This document shows, one piece after another, positions 16,073 through 25,535 of a stretch of DNA of 64,000 nt (its first letter is position 1; the number at the start of each line of letters is the position of its first letter). Origin of the DNA: CAYPHJ01 sp964410485 (GTDB lineage: Bacteria; Desulfobacterota; Binatia; UBA9968); NCBI GenBank assembly GCA_964410485.1, contig CAYPHJ010000010.1, forward strand, positions 3,980 through 67,979. The letters are read 5' to 3'. Under the pieces are notes generated by a model. That model searched no databases. It was not told the origin of the DNA and saw only the letters and a program-made list of their open reading frames with translations. Both the position numbers and the translations under genes were made by a program.

Positions 16073-16842
16073 CAAGCTTTCCTTTCCGAAGCATGCCATG
16101 AGCCGAGTGAGAGCGATGCGAGAGCGTTCACCGCGCCGACCAGAATGGCTCCAAGGAGCGATGATATGAGCACTCCGGCGAAGACCCGGTCGATGCGCTG
16201 TTGGGTGCGCGCCGAATCGATAACGCTGCCGAGCCCGCCGCCACCGATAAACTCGCCCACGATGGCGCCAACAATGGCCAGGCCGGAGGCGATCCGCAGG
16301 CCGGAAAAAATGTTCGGCAATGCGAATGGAATTCTCAGTATCCATAACGTTTGGCGGGCCGACGCGGAATATAGTCTGAAGAGATCCCGCAGCCCCGGCT
16401 CGGTGGAGTTTAATCCCAGGAGTGTGCTGGCGATCACCGGAAAAACGGACACGATGGTGGCCGAAGCGATTACGGTGGGCTTGCCAAAGCCGAACCAGAT
16501 CACGAGCAGCGGCGCAATCGCAATGATCGGCACGGTTTGAAAGAAAACCGCATAAGGGTAAAACGCGCGGCGCGTGAGATCGGAAGAGGAGAGCGCGGTG
16601 GCGGCCAACGTTCCGAAAATAAAACTAATAAGCAGTCCTGTCACGGCCGAGGTGAGAGTCGACCATGCGCCCAAGGCGAGCTCAACTCGATCGTCGATCA
16701 AGCAGCGAAAAACCTCGCTCGGAGCGGGAATCAAGTAGGACGGAATTGATCCCGAACGTACTGCGGCTTCCAGTGCTGCGATGGAAAACACCAGCGGGAG
16801 GAGCGGTGGCAGGAGTGATGGGACGCGCGCTCGCAGCATCAT
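16072..16842 (-). CDS. ABC transporter permease, SsuC/TauC type
   Basis: The 256-residue inner-membrane permease has about six spans and the coupling-loop EAA motif, here in FRLYSASARQTLWILRIPFALPNIF with the conserved Gly replaced. The preceding VFPVIASTLLGLNSTEP and the following GAIVGEFIGGGGLGSVID are typical of the taurine/nitrate/sulfonate class. It forms the channel for the substrate delivered by the downstream-encoded binding protein. The start overlaps the ATPase stop by four bases (ATGA) and its own stop overlaps the next ATG, so the three genes are tightly coupled. Confidence 0.92.
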   Translation of the reverse strand: MMLRARVPSLLPPLLPLVFSIAALEAAVRSGSIPSYLIPAPSEVFRCLIDDRVELALGAWSTLTSAVTGLLISFIFGTLAATALSSSDLTRRAFYPYAVFFQTVPIIAIAPLLVIWFGFGKPTVIASATIVSVFPVIASTLLGLNSTEPGLRDLFRLYSASARQTLWILRIPFALPNIFSGLRIASGLAIVGAIVGEFIGGGGLGSVIDSARTQQRIDRVFAGVLISSLLGAILVGAVNALASLSLGSWHASERKA

Positions 16843-17627
16843 GTGTCTTTTTCCGCGACGGTGACTGCCTGGCTGATTTGCCTGACCTGCTCGACGTATT
16901 GGACGGACGTTCGCAGCTCGGGCGTGCGTGCCGAGCCAAGCGGAATGGGCCGATCCAGCAGGACGCGCGCCGGGCGCTGCGACAAAACGATTATTCGATC
17001 GGAGATGAAAACAGCTTCAGTCACTGAGTGGGTAACGAACAGTATGGTCATTTGCAGATTTGTCCAAATCTGCCGCAAACGGATCTGCAGGCCGTGACGC
17101 GCCGGTTCGTGCAGCGCCGCGAAGGGCTCGTCCAGTAGCAGCAAATTCGGCGCCGTAATCAAGGCCCGTGCTACGGAAGCACGCATTTTCATGCCTCCGG
17201 AAAGCTCGTGTGGATAGCGCGGCGCAAATGCGTCAAGTTCAACGCGGCGCAACTCTTCGTGAGCGCGCGGCTGGGCGTCTGCGAGCTTCCAACCCTGCAG
17301 TTCCAACGGCAGGGTGGTGTTGCGGAGGACGCTGCGCCAGGGTAGCAGCGTCGGTTCTTGAAACACAAAACTACGTGAAAGCGGGCGAGCGTTTGTCTCG
17401 ACGATCAGGTTGCCGGCATCAGGAGAGTCGAGCCCTGCAGTGAGCCGGAGAAGGGAGGATTTACCGCAACCGGAGGGGCCCAGCAATGCGACGAACTCCC
17501 CAGGTTCAACGCGGAAGCTGACGCCGTCGATAACAATGCCGGTGCCGTGGAACCAACGAGAAATGTTGTCGTAGCGAACCGTCGCGCCGGAACTGGATTG
17601 AGTTGGAATCACGTCTGAAATGGTCAC
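16839..17627 (-). CDS. ABC transporter ATP-binding protein, SsuB/TauB type
   Basis: The 262-residue ATPase has Walker A GPSGCGKSSLLRL, Q-loop FVFQEPTLLPW, the signature LSGGMKMRASVARAL and Walker B LLLLDEPFAALH, followed by the switch His in FVTHSVTEA. It powers import by the SsuA/TauA-type transporter encoded just downstream. The start is GTG at 17627. It is the first gene of the three-gene operon; the upstream gap contains a GGTCTCGG-type hairpin repeat. Confidence 0.94.
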   Translation of the reverse strand: MTISDVIPTQSSSGATVRYDNISRWFHGTGIVIDGVSFRVEPGEFVALLGPSGCGKSSLLRLTAGLDSPDAGNLIVETNARPLSRSFVFQEPTLLPWRSVLRNTTLPLELQGWKLADAQPRAHEELRRVELDAFAPRYPHELSGGMKMRASVARALITAPNLLLLDEPFAALHEPARHGLQIRLRQIWTNLQMTILFVTHSVTEAVFISDRIIVLSQRPARVLLDRPIPLGSARTPELRTSVQYVEQVRQISQAVTVAEKDT

Positions 17628-17727
17628 AAAAACTAACGGCCGGTTTTCATTCCCGCCAATTTACCTATCTACAGATACGACTGCAAAGCCACACTTGATT
17701 AAGGCGCTTGAAACAATCACTGTTCCA

Positions 17728-17787
17728 CGTCTCAGGTCTGCGGTTCCGAGTCCCCTTCGCAACGCGAGACTCGGGACCCGAGACCTT
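17728..17787. repeat. GGTCTCGG-type inverted repeat
   Basis: GTCTCAGGTCTGCGGTTCCGAGTC is followed after about 13 bases by GAGACTCGGGACCCGAGACC, which is largely complementary. The same word family occurs at 25291-25330 and, in frame, inside murE at 49711-49773. It lies between the UbiD stop and the ABC operon start. Confidence 0.75.
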
Positions 17788-17822
17788 AGACAACTCGCCA
17801 AGAAAGCAAAGTCGCGGGGAAA

Positions 17823-19214
17823 TTAACCTTTAGGAAGAAAATCTTCGAGCCGAACCGTTTGCCATCCCATGGGCTTTAACCGCTCAAAGGATTTGCGCGT
17901 CTGTTCGCCGGCGCAGAGCGGTGGTTTGGTCGCATCGATGATCATTTTGCCGCCTACCCGATGCCAGAAGGGTCCCCCGGGGGGGAAGGCCTCGAACCCT
18001 GTTGGGTCCATCGGGTGGATGCGCGTGCCGGGGATGACGACAATATCTTCTTGCGGATTGCAGCGCGTGTTGATGGCCCAGAGGATCTCCCAGGAATTGA
18101 AGATGTTGACATCTTCGTCGACCGCGATCGCCACCTTGGGATGCAGGATCGGACTCGAGAGCACGCCCATGAGCACCTGCTTGGCCTCCCCATAAAACCG
18201 CGGCGTCATCTGCACCACGATGCCGAAAAGTCCGGGGAGGACCAGCAGATTGTGCAGGTTCACGTAGCCGCCGATATTCTTGATGTGATTGTACACCGCC
18301 ACTCCGAACGGCACTTTGTGAAAGATGCAGCCCTCGACTTCAGAACCGTTCTGGATCGCTTTGAAAATGGCGTCATGCCGCATTGTAATGCAATCAATTT
18401 CTATCACCGGATTTTTTCCCATGCCCGCGACATAGTAGTCATGGAACTCCGAGAACGGCCCCTCATCTTCGCGCACGTTCGGCAGAATGCGCCCCTCCAG
18501 AACGATCTCTGCGTCGCTCGGCACCTCGAGGTCGTTGGTTTCGCATCTCACAACTTTCACCGGCTCGCCAATAAGCCCCCCTGCCAATTCCAGCTCATCC
18601 AGCTCGAAAGGCCCCGTGGTGGCTGCAGCCATGTAGTAAAGCGGATGATGCCCGGCAAAGATCGCAACCGGCATCGCTTCGTTACGAGCCTCATACTTGT
18701 TGAGTATGTCGCGAGTGTGGCGCGGCACGATGAGCGCGCCGGTTTTTCGCGGTCCTTTGACCTGAAGACGATGAAAGGCGACGTTGCGGATACCGTTATC
18801 GGGATCGCGCGCGATCATCAAGCCCGAGGCGATATAAGGCGTCTCTTCCGTGCCGGCAACGTGGGCCGGGAGTTTGGTAAGGTCGGCCTTGTTACCTTTC
18901 AAGATTATGTCCTTGACCGGGCCGGTGGAGGTCATCTCCACTGGTTGCCTCAGCGTCGCACGCTGTGCCGCGGTGGGAATGAGTTTCTCTATCGTCGTGC
19001 CGTAGGCGAGAGCCGCGTGGCGCAAGTTGGCGGGCGCCATGCCGAGGCTTTTCCAACCTGGAAAACCGTCCACATTTTCGAACAGCAACGCTTTTTCCCT
19101 CGATTGATACAAAAGCGCGCCCATTTGTGTGTGCGGATGAACGCTTTTGGTAATCCGAATAAGCTCCCCTGCCTCTTCCAGCTCACCGATCCAGGTCCGC
19201 ATGTCTTTCGACAT
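17823..19214 (-). CDS. UbiD family decarboxylase (prenylated-FMN dependent)
   Basis: The 463-residue enzyme has the UbiD fold pattern. MRTWIGELEEAGELIRI at the N-terminus is typical. EETPYIASGLMIARDPDNG and the NVAFHRLQV region bind the cofactor, and REDEGPFSEFHDYY carries the conserved Arg-Glu-Glu chemistry. VAVDEDVNIFNSWEILWA also fits. Such enzymes reversibly decarboxylate aromatic or unsaturated acids and need prFMN made by UbiX, which is not in this window. Length is normal for the family. Next to an uptake system, a role in aromatic-acid catabolism is more likely than ubiquinone synthesis, but the substrate is unknown. Confidence 0.9.
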   Translation of the reverse strand: MSKDMRTWIGELEEAGELIRITKSVHPHTQMGALLYQSREKALLFENVDGFPGWKSLGMAPANLRHAALAYGTTIEKLIPTAAQRATLRQPVEMTSTGPVKDIILKGNKADLTKLPAHVAGTEETPYIASGLMIARDPDNGIRNVAFHRLQVKGPRKTGALIVPRHTRDILNKYEARNEAMPVAIFAGHHPLYYMAAATTGPFELDELELAGGLIGEPVKVVRCETNDLEVPSDAEIVLEGRILPNVREDEGPFSEFHDYYVAGMGKNPVIEIDCITMRHDAIFKAIQNGSEVEGCIFHKVPFGVAVYNHIKNIGGYVNLHNLLVLPGLFGIVVQMTPRFYGEAKQVLMGVLSSPILHPKVAIAVDEDVNIFNSWEILWAINTRCNPQEDIVVIPGTRIHPMDPTGFEAFPPGGPFWHRVGGKMIIDATKPPLCAGEQTRKSFERLKPMGWQTVRLEDFLPKG

Positions 19215-19517
19215 TGTTTTTACCTCCGCGCGGCCTTGCAGTCACTCAGTTCGGTCGATCACGGTCACGCGAGAATATCCTAATCCCGAACGCACCGGCT
19301 CTGTCAACCTGAGCAAAGCGGCAACCACCGGGAACCGACGGAGAAGAATGACCGGCGACCGAGGGACCGGGATTTAACAAGATTGACTCGAGACCGATAC
19401 TGAACGGCTTGAACGAAGAATCGATTGAACGAAGCGGTTGAACCTCTTGAACTTGAGAGAAATGCACGGCGGGGGCAGGTTTGATTGCTCCCCTACCCCC
19501 GTTGGTGACATGCCACC
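19215..19517. other. Intergenic region with GAACGGTTGAAC-type repeats
   Basis: Bases 19320-19460 hold degenerate words such as CCGGCGACCGAGGGACCGGG and GAACGAAGCGGTTGAACC. No gene is supported. The UbiD promoter should lie just upstream of 19214, but no clear hexamers are seen. Confidence 0.55.
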
Positions 19518-19919
19518 TCAGCCGCGTGGAGGGTGAGATTCGGAGTTCTTGATGATTGTCTTCAATCTTTCCTCAATGGAGTCCAATTCAGCCGAGGCCA
19601 CCTTCAGATGCCCGCGATATGCGTTAAAGTTGCCCTGGGCCAGCGAAATCGTGGCGGCATTGTGATGGACATAATAAACGTCGTAATGCTCCTTGAGCTT
19701 TTCGGCGTCTTCGGTTCTGATGTCCATCATAAACGGCAGCTGTTGCATCGCCATTGTTAACATCCTACCCCTTTCTTCTACCTGAACGATCGGCTGCAGG
19801 TTCTCCACAACCTCTTGTCGAGATGCCGGTTCTTGCGATGAAGAGTCAGTCTGCGCAGCACAGCCAAAGGCAAGCAGAGGAAACAGGATCACCGGCAGGA
19901 TACGCTTCATAACGCTCAT
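19518..19919 (-). CDS. Predicted lipoprotein, function unknown
   Basis: The protein has 133 residues with a lipoprotein-type signal (MSVMKRILPVILFPLLAFGC), cleavage expected before Cys20. The mature part is mainly helical and charged, with a central QQLPFMMDIRTEDAEKL and several His/Tyr (HYDVYYVHHN). The ATG at 19919 has a perfect GAGGAG site; the longer frame to 19988 has none. I do not recognise the family. It could be an envelope helical-bundle protein. It is a single gene with no obvious operon. Confidence 0.7.
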   Translation of the reverse strand: MSVMKRILPVILFPLLAFGCAAQTDSSSQEPASRQEVVENLQPIVQVEERGRMLTMAMQQLPFMMDIRTEDAEKLKEHYDVYYVHHNAATISLAQGNFNAYRGHLKVASAELDSIEERLKTIIKNSESHPPRG

Positions 19920-20347
19920 TGTTTTCTCCTCTCGTCGCATGACTGCAAGGGTGATTCGCAAGCGATGTGCCAAGGATCTGTGGTGCACACGTGAGCGCCA
20001 GCTTTCAGCAATAAATTCGAATTAGACGGGAACCAAGGAAGAGCAACGTGTAGGGTCGGCCAAACCCTTTTGGTACCGGCGTGCACAATAACTTTGTTGT
20101 GCGATATTAGTACGGTGTGCTGCAGACGACCGTCGGGCATTTGTCTCACTCTGGTGAAATTCAGCCCCGCCCATTCTCAGTTTCGGGTCATACGCCGGGC
20201 TCTTCGGCTTACACGGTGCAGGCGTGAATCCGGAGATTCACCATGGATTTCGATGGGTCCGAGGCTTACCCGCGCCGACACGTTGTATCGACCGAGCTTT
20301 GCGCCTGGAGTGATCTTCGTTCGGCGTAACTCCGATGCCCGTTCCAG
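19920..20347. other. Intergenic region, no gene recognised
   Basis: A short inverted repeat CACAATAACTTTGTTGTG lies near 20083-20100. Open frames on both strands are short and show no recognisable pattern. The region could hold promoters for the minus-strand lipoprotein gene. Confidence 0.45.
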
Positions 20348-21067
20348 TTAGTGCGCTTCTCCCAATTTGCGCCGCAACCACAACAGGCCCAATATGCTGA
20401 TAACGACGAGGGCCCCCAGCAGCACGAAGCTACCAACACCGGGATCACGAATGGCGCTCGCCGCCTGATGGGCAAATATGTTGATCGCTAGAATTCCAGG
20501 CGCGAATCCGAGTAATGATCCGATGAAATAGTCACGGATAGGCACCTGAAAGGCGCCAGACACTACATTGACGATCGTGAAAGGCGCGACAGGAATCAAG
20601 CGTAAAGTTGCAACACCCAGGATGCCGGCTTGGCCGATTTTCCGTTCGACGCGCTCCCACTTGGTCCCGGTAATATGCCGCACCAAATCCCGGCCCAAGA
20701 AATAGCCGATGGCATAGGTTAAGGCCGCGCCCAAAAGACACCCCGCCAGAGAGTAGATCGCGCCCATTAACGGACCAAACACGAGGCCTGTGGCGACGAT
20801 CAGAACCGTAACCGGAACCAACAGCAAGCTGCCGATCAGATATGCGGCAAGTATAATGATTTCGCGGTTGGGATTCGCGCGCAGACCAAACGCCCACGCA
20901 GTCACCCTGCGTATGTCGATTTCATCGGCGAGAGGGCTCCACTCCCAGGCCGCAGCCATACCGAAAAGCAGTCCCAAGACGGCCAGCGCGAGCCAGATTC
21001 GCCGGCGCTTGCCTTTGGTGGTCGATTTTTTCTGGCCCGCCAAAATTGCGCTCATGCCATTCATCAT
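20348..21067 (-). CDS. TVP38/TMEM64 (VTT domain) family membrane protein
   Basis: This integral membrane protein has about 239 residues. After a basic N-terminus and a first span, the VTT/SNARE-associated domain is visible. GLVFGPLMGAIYSLAGCLLGAALTYAIGYFLGR carries the family pattern of a re-entrant loop and Gly-rich helices. GVATLRLIPVAPFTIVNVVSGAFQVPIRDYFIGS is the second conserved half. Relatives are implicated in lipid scrambling and undecaprenyl-phosphate or phospholipid transport. Candidate starts are ATG at 21067, 21064 and 21055, all with weak ribosome sites. The longer frame to 21184 runs into repeat sequence and is rejected. Confidence 0.85.
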   Translation of the reverse strand: MMNGMSAILAGQKKSTTKGKRRRIWLALAVLGLLFGMAAAWEWSPLADEIDIRRVTAWAFGLRANPNREIIILAAYLIGSLLLVPVTVLIVATGLVFGPLMGAIYSLAGCLLGAALTYAIGYFLGRDLVRHITGTKWERVERKIGQAGILGVATLRLIPVAPFTIVNVVSGAFQVPIRDYFIGSLLGFAPGILAINIFAHQAASAIRDPGVGSFVLLGALVVISILGLLWLRRKLGEAH

Positions 21068-21379
21068 ACCGCATGTTCTTTGTACGGCAATTAGCTTTAG
21101 AAGAAGTTCGACGTCGCTTCGCTCGGGTTCCAACCGTTTCCATCGTTCCAGCCGGTCCGCTTCGGCGCTGGATAAGCGTGCCACGGGCAGCGCTTCGATG
21201 TTCGAGGTGCGAAGGTGGTTTGAAAGTGGAGTGTCGAGGGGGCAATTGTGAGGTCTGAGATCTGCTACCTGAAATTCCTCGCGCAGCGAGGACTGGGGTT
21301 GAGGCGAGATTGAAGTCGGTGTACAAGTGCAGTTTGTTGAGTTGTTTTCGTAACCACTTCAAACGGAGGAAAAGCGAGA
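21068..21379. other. Divergent intergenic region with repeats
   Basis: It holds GTTCCAACCG/GTTCCAGCCG words at 21118-21160, then GAGGTCTGAGATCTG and CCTCGCGCAGCGAGGACTGG near 21260-21295. The latter matches a segment at about 42971-42990. No gene is visible; it presumably contains the promoter of the CoxS-like operon. Confidence 0.6.
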
Positions 21380-21886
21380 ATGAATGCTCATGCCGACTAC
21401 GCGGCTGTTCCGATAACCGTCACCGTAAACGGCGTTAAGCATCAAGCGAATGTCGAGCCGCGTACGTTGCTGGTCTATTTCTTGCGCGAAAGCTTGGGGC
21501 TGACGGGCACTCATGTTGGCTGCGACACAAGCCAATGCGGTGCCTGTACGATCCATATGGACGGGCGGGCGGTAAAATCGTGCACGATTTTGGCAGCGCA
21601 GGCGAACGGCGCCGCCATCACGACAATAGAAGGTCTTGCTCGGGGTGAAAAGCTGCACCCTGTCCAGGAGGGCTTTCGCGAAAAGCACGGGCTACAATGC
21701 GGCTATTGCACGCCGGGCATGATTATGACCACGGCGTATCTGCTCCAAACAACCCCGAGTCCGACAGAGGAAGAGATCAGACATGCGCTCGAAGGAAACC
21801 TGTGCCGCTGTACCGGGTACGTCAACATCATCGAGGCGGTGAAGTGGGCCTCGGAACGGATGAGGGGGAGCCATGTTTCCAGCTAG
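21380..21886 (+). CDS. Molybdenum hydroxylase small subunit, 2x[2Fe-2S] (CoxS/XdhC-like)
   Basis: The 168-residue iron-sulfur subunit belongs to a xanthine-oxidase-family enzyme. The plant-type cluster ligands are Cys48, Cys53, Cys56 and Cys68. The second, helical cluster uses Cys107 and Cys110 (CGYCTPG) and Cys142 and Cys144 (CRCTGY). It shuttles electrons between the molybdenum site and FAD. ATG at 21380 has a strong GGAGG site. The stop overlaps the FAD-subunit gene by 14 bases. Length and ligand set are complete. Confidence 0.95.
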   Translation: MNAHADYAAVPITVTVNGVKHQANVEPRTLLVYFLRESLGLTGTHVGCDTSQCGACTIHMDGRAVKSCTILAAQANGAAITTIEGLARGEKLHPVQEGFREKHGLQCGYCTPGMIMTTAYLLQTTPSPTEEEIRHALEGNLCRCTGYVNIIEAVKWASERMRGSHVSS

Positions 21887-22742
21887 CTTTGGATACTTGC
21901 CGGCGCGTTCTGTCGAAGACGCGCTCAACCTGTTACAGCAGCACGGCGAAGACGCCAAGTTGCTGGCGGGCGGTCACAGCCTCATCCCGGCGATGAAACT
22001 CAGGTTGGCAGCGCCGCGCTATCTCATCGATCTTAACCCGATCGCGGAACTGCGAGGCATTCGTCGTGACGGCGATCACTTGACCATCGGTGCGCTCACG
22101 ATTCATGCGGATGTCGCATCCTCGGATCTGGTGCGCCGACATCTGCCGGGTTTGGCAGAGGCAGCCTCGTTCATCGGTGATCTGCAGGTGCGTAATCGCG
22201 GCACGATAGGGGGCAGCGTCGCCCACGCGGATCCTGCGGCCGATTTCCCGATCATCCTGACGGCGCTGGACGCTTCTTTTTCGTTGGTTTCGTTTGCCGG
22301 TAAACGAACAGTTGGGGTGGAACAATTTTTTCTCGACTTTTACACGACGGCACTGGCGTCTGATGAGATTTTGACGGAAATTCGTGTGCCGCTGCCGCCA
22401 CCGCGAACGGGTACAGCCTATGCCAAGCTCGGACATCCGGCATCAGGATATGTAATCGTCAGCGCGGGTGTACTGCTCAAAGGCGGCTCTGCGGGAGAGT
22501 GTGCTTCGGCTCGAGTAGCCATCGGTGGCTTGGCCGCTGTGCCGCTCCGCGCTGCCGCGACCGAGCAAGCGCTTCAAGGGCAACAGCTCACGGTTGAAGT
22601 CATCAGGGCAGCGTCAGTCAAAGCGTCCGAAGGATCCGATCCGACCGACGACACGTATGCCAGCGCCGACTACAAGCGTCAGATCGCGACAGTTTACGCG
22701 CGCCGTGCGATCGAGACAGCAGTAGAGCGAGCGAGGGGGTAA
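21873..22742 (+). CDS. Molybdenum hydroxylase FAD-binding subunit (CoxM-like)
   Basis: The 289-residue subunit has the FAD_binding_5 pattern. LAGGHSLIPAMKLRLAAPRYLIDL contains the pyrophosphate loop, and QVRNRGTIGGSVAHADPAADFP is the second flavin motif. The C-terminal CO_deh_flav_C region follows. It passes electrons from the iron-sulfur centres to an external acceptor. Translation is coupled to the small subunit by the 14-base overlap. A 111-base gap with degenerate repeat words separates it from the large-subunit gene. Confidence 0.95.
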   Translation: MFPASFGYLPARSVEDALNLLQQHGEDAKLLAGGHSLIPAMKLRLAAPRYLIDLNPIAELRGIRRDGDHLTIGALTIHADVASSDLVRRHLPGLAEAASFIGDLQVRNRGTIGGSVAHADPAADFPIILTALDASFSLVSFAGKRTVGVEQFFLDFYTTALASDEILTEIRVPLPPPRTGTAYAKLGHPASGYVIVSAGVLLKGGSAGECASARVAIGGLAAVPLRAAATEQALQGQQLTVEVIRAASVKASEGSDPTDDTYASADYKRQIATVYARRAIETAVERARG

Positions 22743-22853
22743 GAGCCGTGCTCGTGACTCGTTGTTCGTGCTCGTCGCGGGGGCGTAATGGGAAGGATGA
22801 ATGATGAAGGATGAAAGCGGAAACAAAGGGATACATCGGGCAGGATTGAAACC

Positions 22854-25172
22854 ATGACAACGGAGCACAAGCCGAACGGCCTGATCGGCGCATCGATTCG
22901 CCGGGTTGAAGATCCCATTCTAATGACCGGTAAAGCCTGCTACGTAGACGATATTCAGTTGCCGGGCTTGCTGCATATGGCAGTCCTGCGCAGTCCCTAT
23001 CCCCACGCGAAAATTCTCTCCATTGACACGCGCCCTGCGCAGGCGCTCCCCGGTGTCATTGTGGTCGTGACCGGCGACGATATCGATGAGCGGTTGCACA
23101 TCCCGGCGGCCCCGATGGTCGCGGACCAAAAGATACCACCACATCCGATATTGGCGCGCGGCGCCGTACATGCGGCGGGTGTTCCAGTAGCCGGCGTCGT
23201 AGCCGACAGCCGCGCCGTGGCGCAGGATGCGGCCAGCGCGATCGAGGTTGAATATGAATCGTTACCGGCAGTGGTGAACGCCGAGAAAGCGCTCGAGCCC
23301 GGCGCGCCGCTGGCGCGTGAAGAACTGGATAGCAATGTCTGTTATATCGCCACAAAGAAGGGCGGCGACGTCGACAAAGCCTTTGCTCAGGCGGAACATA
23401 TTTGCCGTATGCACATAGCCAGCCCGCGTCAAGTTGCACTCGCCATCGAACCGCGCGGGATCGTGGCCAACCCGGAACCGATGGGGCAGGGGCTAACCGT
23501 CTGGCTGTCGACGCAAGCGCCACACCGCGTGCGCGGCGATCTCGCCACCGGTCTTGGTTTTCCGGAGCACAAGATCCGCGTCATCGCCCCCGATGTGGGC
23601 GGCGGATTCGGCAGCAAGGGTCCGCTCTATCGTGAATACGTGCTGGCCTGTCATCTCGCGTTGAAGCTGGGTCGGCCCGTTAAGTGGGTCGCCAGTCGCA
23701 GCGAAGATTTCGTCACGACTATTCAAGGCAGGGACCAAGCCATGACCTCCGAGCTGGCCCTCAAGCGCGACGGCACCATGCTGGGATTGAAGGTACGGGT
23801 GGTGGCGAATCTGGGCGGTTATCTTTATTCGAGCACGGCGGGACCGCCGCAGCGCATGATGGCCATGGCCCCGGGCTGCTACCGCATTCCGAACGTGCAC
23901 GTCGAAATCGTGGCCGTCTTTACCAACACGGTTCCTACCGGTCCTTATCGCGGCGCCGGTAGGCCGGAATCGGTTCTCAACATAGAGCGTCTGGTGGATA
24001 AGGCGGCGCGGGATTTGAACCTCGATCGCCTAGAAATCAGGCGCAAGAATTTCATACGACCGGAGGAATTCCCATACCGCACGGGCACGGGTGTTGAGTA
24101 CGATTCCGGTGATTACGAGAAATCTCTCAATGAAGCGCTGCGGCTTTCAGAATATGAAAAGCTCATCCGCTATCGCGATGACGCGCGCGCGCGCGGCGAT
24201 TTGGTGGGCATCGGCGTTTCAACTTTCGTTGAGCCGAGCGGCGGCGCCGGGTTCGAGAGCGGCACTGTACGGGTGGAGCGCACCGGGGAGATCACCGTTC
24301 TCACCGGATCGAGCTCGCATGGGCAGGGGCATGAGACTGTGTTTGCCCAGATTGCCGCCGAGAAGATGCGTGTATCTATGGACCACATCGCGATCCGGCA
24401 TGGTGATACAGTCGCGGTGCAACAGAGTGTGGGCACGTTCGGTAGTCGTAGCGCCGTCATGGGAGGCGGATCGCTGGCAATTGCGCTCGAGCGCGTTATT
24501 CAGAAAGCACGCCGCATTGCCGCTCATCTCTTGGAAGCGGCGCCCGAAGATATTGTTCAAGCGGACGGCGGCTTTGCCGTGGCCGGCGTGCCGGAAAAAA
24601 AGATTACCTGGCGGCAGATTGCAGGAGCGGCATATGGTGGAAGAGTTCCTGTCGGGATGGAACCGGGCCTGCAAGAGACTGCTTTCTTCGATCCGAGACG
24701 TGAGGCGTGGGGCTTTGGCTGCCACGTGGCCGTGGTAAGAATCGATCGTGAAACCGGCAAGCCGACATTGGAGAAGCTGGTTCTCGTTGATGACTGCGGA
24801 GTTATCATCAATCCGATGATTGTCGAGGGGCAGGTCCACGGCGGCGTGGCGCAAGGGCTCGGCGAAGCGTTTCGCGAACAGATGATATTCGGTGATGAAG
24901 GCGAAGTGCTGACAGGCACGCTGATGAACTACGCCGTCATGCGGGCAAGCGACATGCCGCCGCTTCTTCTGGGCGAGACCGTGACGCCGAACCCTTTCAA
25001 TCCGTTGGGAGTAAAAGGGGTAGGCGAAGCCGGGACGAACGGCGCGCCGCCGGCAGTGGCCAATGCCGTCATGGACGCACTGGCACCATTAGGGATTGAG
25101 CATATCGACATGCCGTATACAGCGCCTAAGCTTTGGGCCGCCATCCGCCAGGCCGCCGCGGCAAAGAAATAA
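22854..25172 (+). CDS. Molybdenum hydroxylase large subunit, CoxL form II-like
   Basis: The 772-residue catalytic subunit binds molybdopterin cytosine dinucleotide. The N-terminal a/b hammerhead domain (GKACYVDDIQLPGLLHMAVLR region) is followed by VGGGFGSKG and TGPYRGAGRPES. The PYRGAGR version of the active-site loop is form II; true CO dehydrogenase (form I) has AYRCSFR with the Cys that binds copper. GVKGVGEAGTNGAP near the C-terminus carries the catalytic Glu. The complex therefore hydroxylates an organic substrate (N-heterocycle, aldehyde or similar), not CO. The substrate is unknown. Maturation genes are not in the window. Confidence 0.93.
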   Translation: MTTEHKPNGLIGASIRRVEDPILMTGKACYVDDIQLPGLLHMAVLRSPYPHAKILSIDTRPAQALPGVIVVVTGDDIDERLHIPAAPMVADQKIPPHPILARGAVHAAGVPVAGVVADSRAVAQDAASAIEVEYESLPAVVNAEKALEPGAPLAREELDSNVCYIATKKGGDVDKAFAQAEHICRMHIASPRQVALAIEPRGIVANPEPMGQGLTVWLSTQAPHRVRGDLATGLGFPEHKIRVIAPDVGGGFGSKGPLYREYVLACHLALKLGRPVKWVASRSEDFVTTIQGRDQAMTSELALKRDGTMLGLKVRVVANLGGYLYSSTAGPPQRMMAMAPGCYRIPNVHVEIVAVFTNTVPTGPYRGAGRPESVLNIERLVDKAARDLNLDRLEIRRKNFIRPEEFPYRTGTGVEYDSGDYEKSLNEALRLSEYEKLIRYRDDARARGDLVGIGVSTFVEPSGGAGFESGTVRVERTGEITVLTGSSSHGQGHETVFAQIAAEKMRVSMDHIAIRHGDTVAVQQSVGTFGSRSAVMGGGSLAIALERVIQKARRIAAHLLEAAPEDIVQADGGFAVAGVPEKKITWRQIAGAAYGGRVPVGMEPGLQETAFFDPRREAWGFGCHVAVVRIDRETGKPTLEKLVLVDDCGVIINPMIVEGQVHGGVAQGLGEAFREQMIFGDEGEVLTGTLMNYAVMRASDMPPLLLGETVTPNPFNPLGVKGVGEAGTNGAPPAVANAVMDALAPLGIEHIDMPYTAPKLWAAIRQAAAAKK

Positions 25173-25342
25173 CGTGAGGGCAGGCTTGCACGCCTGTCTC
25201 CGACGGCCTCGGGGCGCGCGCCGCGTAAGTTCAAAAGGTTCATCCGCTTACGATTTCTTCACCGCTCCCTTAATTCAAGCTCAACTCCAGTCTCGGGTCC
25301 CCCGTCTGGCGCTCTGTGTCCCGAGGGTTCGTCATTTTAAAA

Positions 25343-25422
25343 GCAGTCCTTCGGCTTTGCTCAGGATGACAGTTCCAAGTTGGATAGGTGTCATTCTGAG
25401 AAGCACAGCGACGAAGAATCTG
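25343..25422. repeat. REP-like inverted repeat
   Basis: The left arm ends CTTTGCTCAGGATGACA (to 25371) and the right arm begins TGTCATTCTGAGAAGC (from 25388), with GAAGAATCTGC at its end; the arms are imperfectly complementary. It matches the element at 6146-6239. A GGTCTCGG-type remnant precedes it at about 25291-25330. The 25173-25535 gap otherwise shows no gene. Confidence 0.75.
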
Positions 25423-25535
25423 CTTTTTGCCCGCCGGCCTGGAGGCACTGTCAACCAATTCTGGTCCCGGCTCGTCAAAGGTGTGACGAGCAAATACACA
25501 AGCCGTCAGGGCATCAAAGACACACAGGAGGTTTT

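Noticed and set aside
17961..19283. Plus-strand frame of 440 residues
   Set aside because: It lies opposite the UbiD gene, whose motifs are clear, so it is a shadow.
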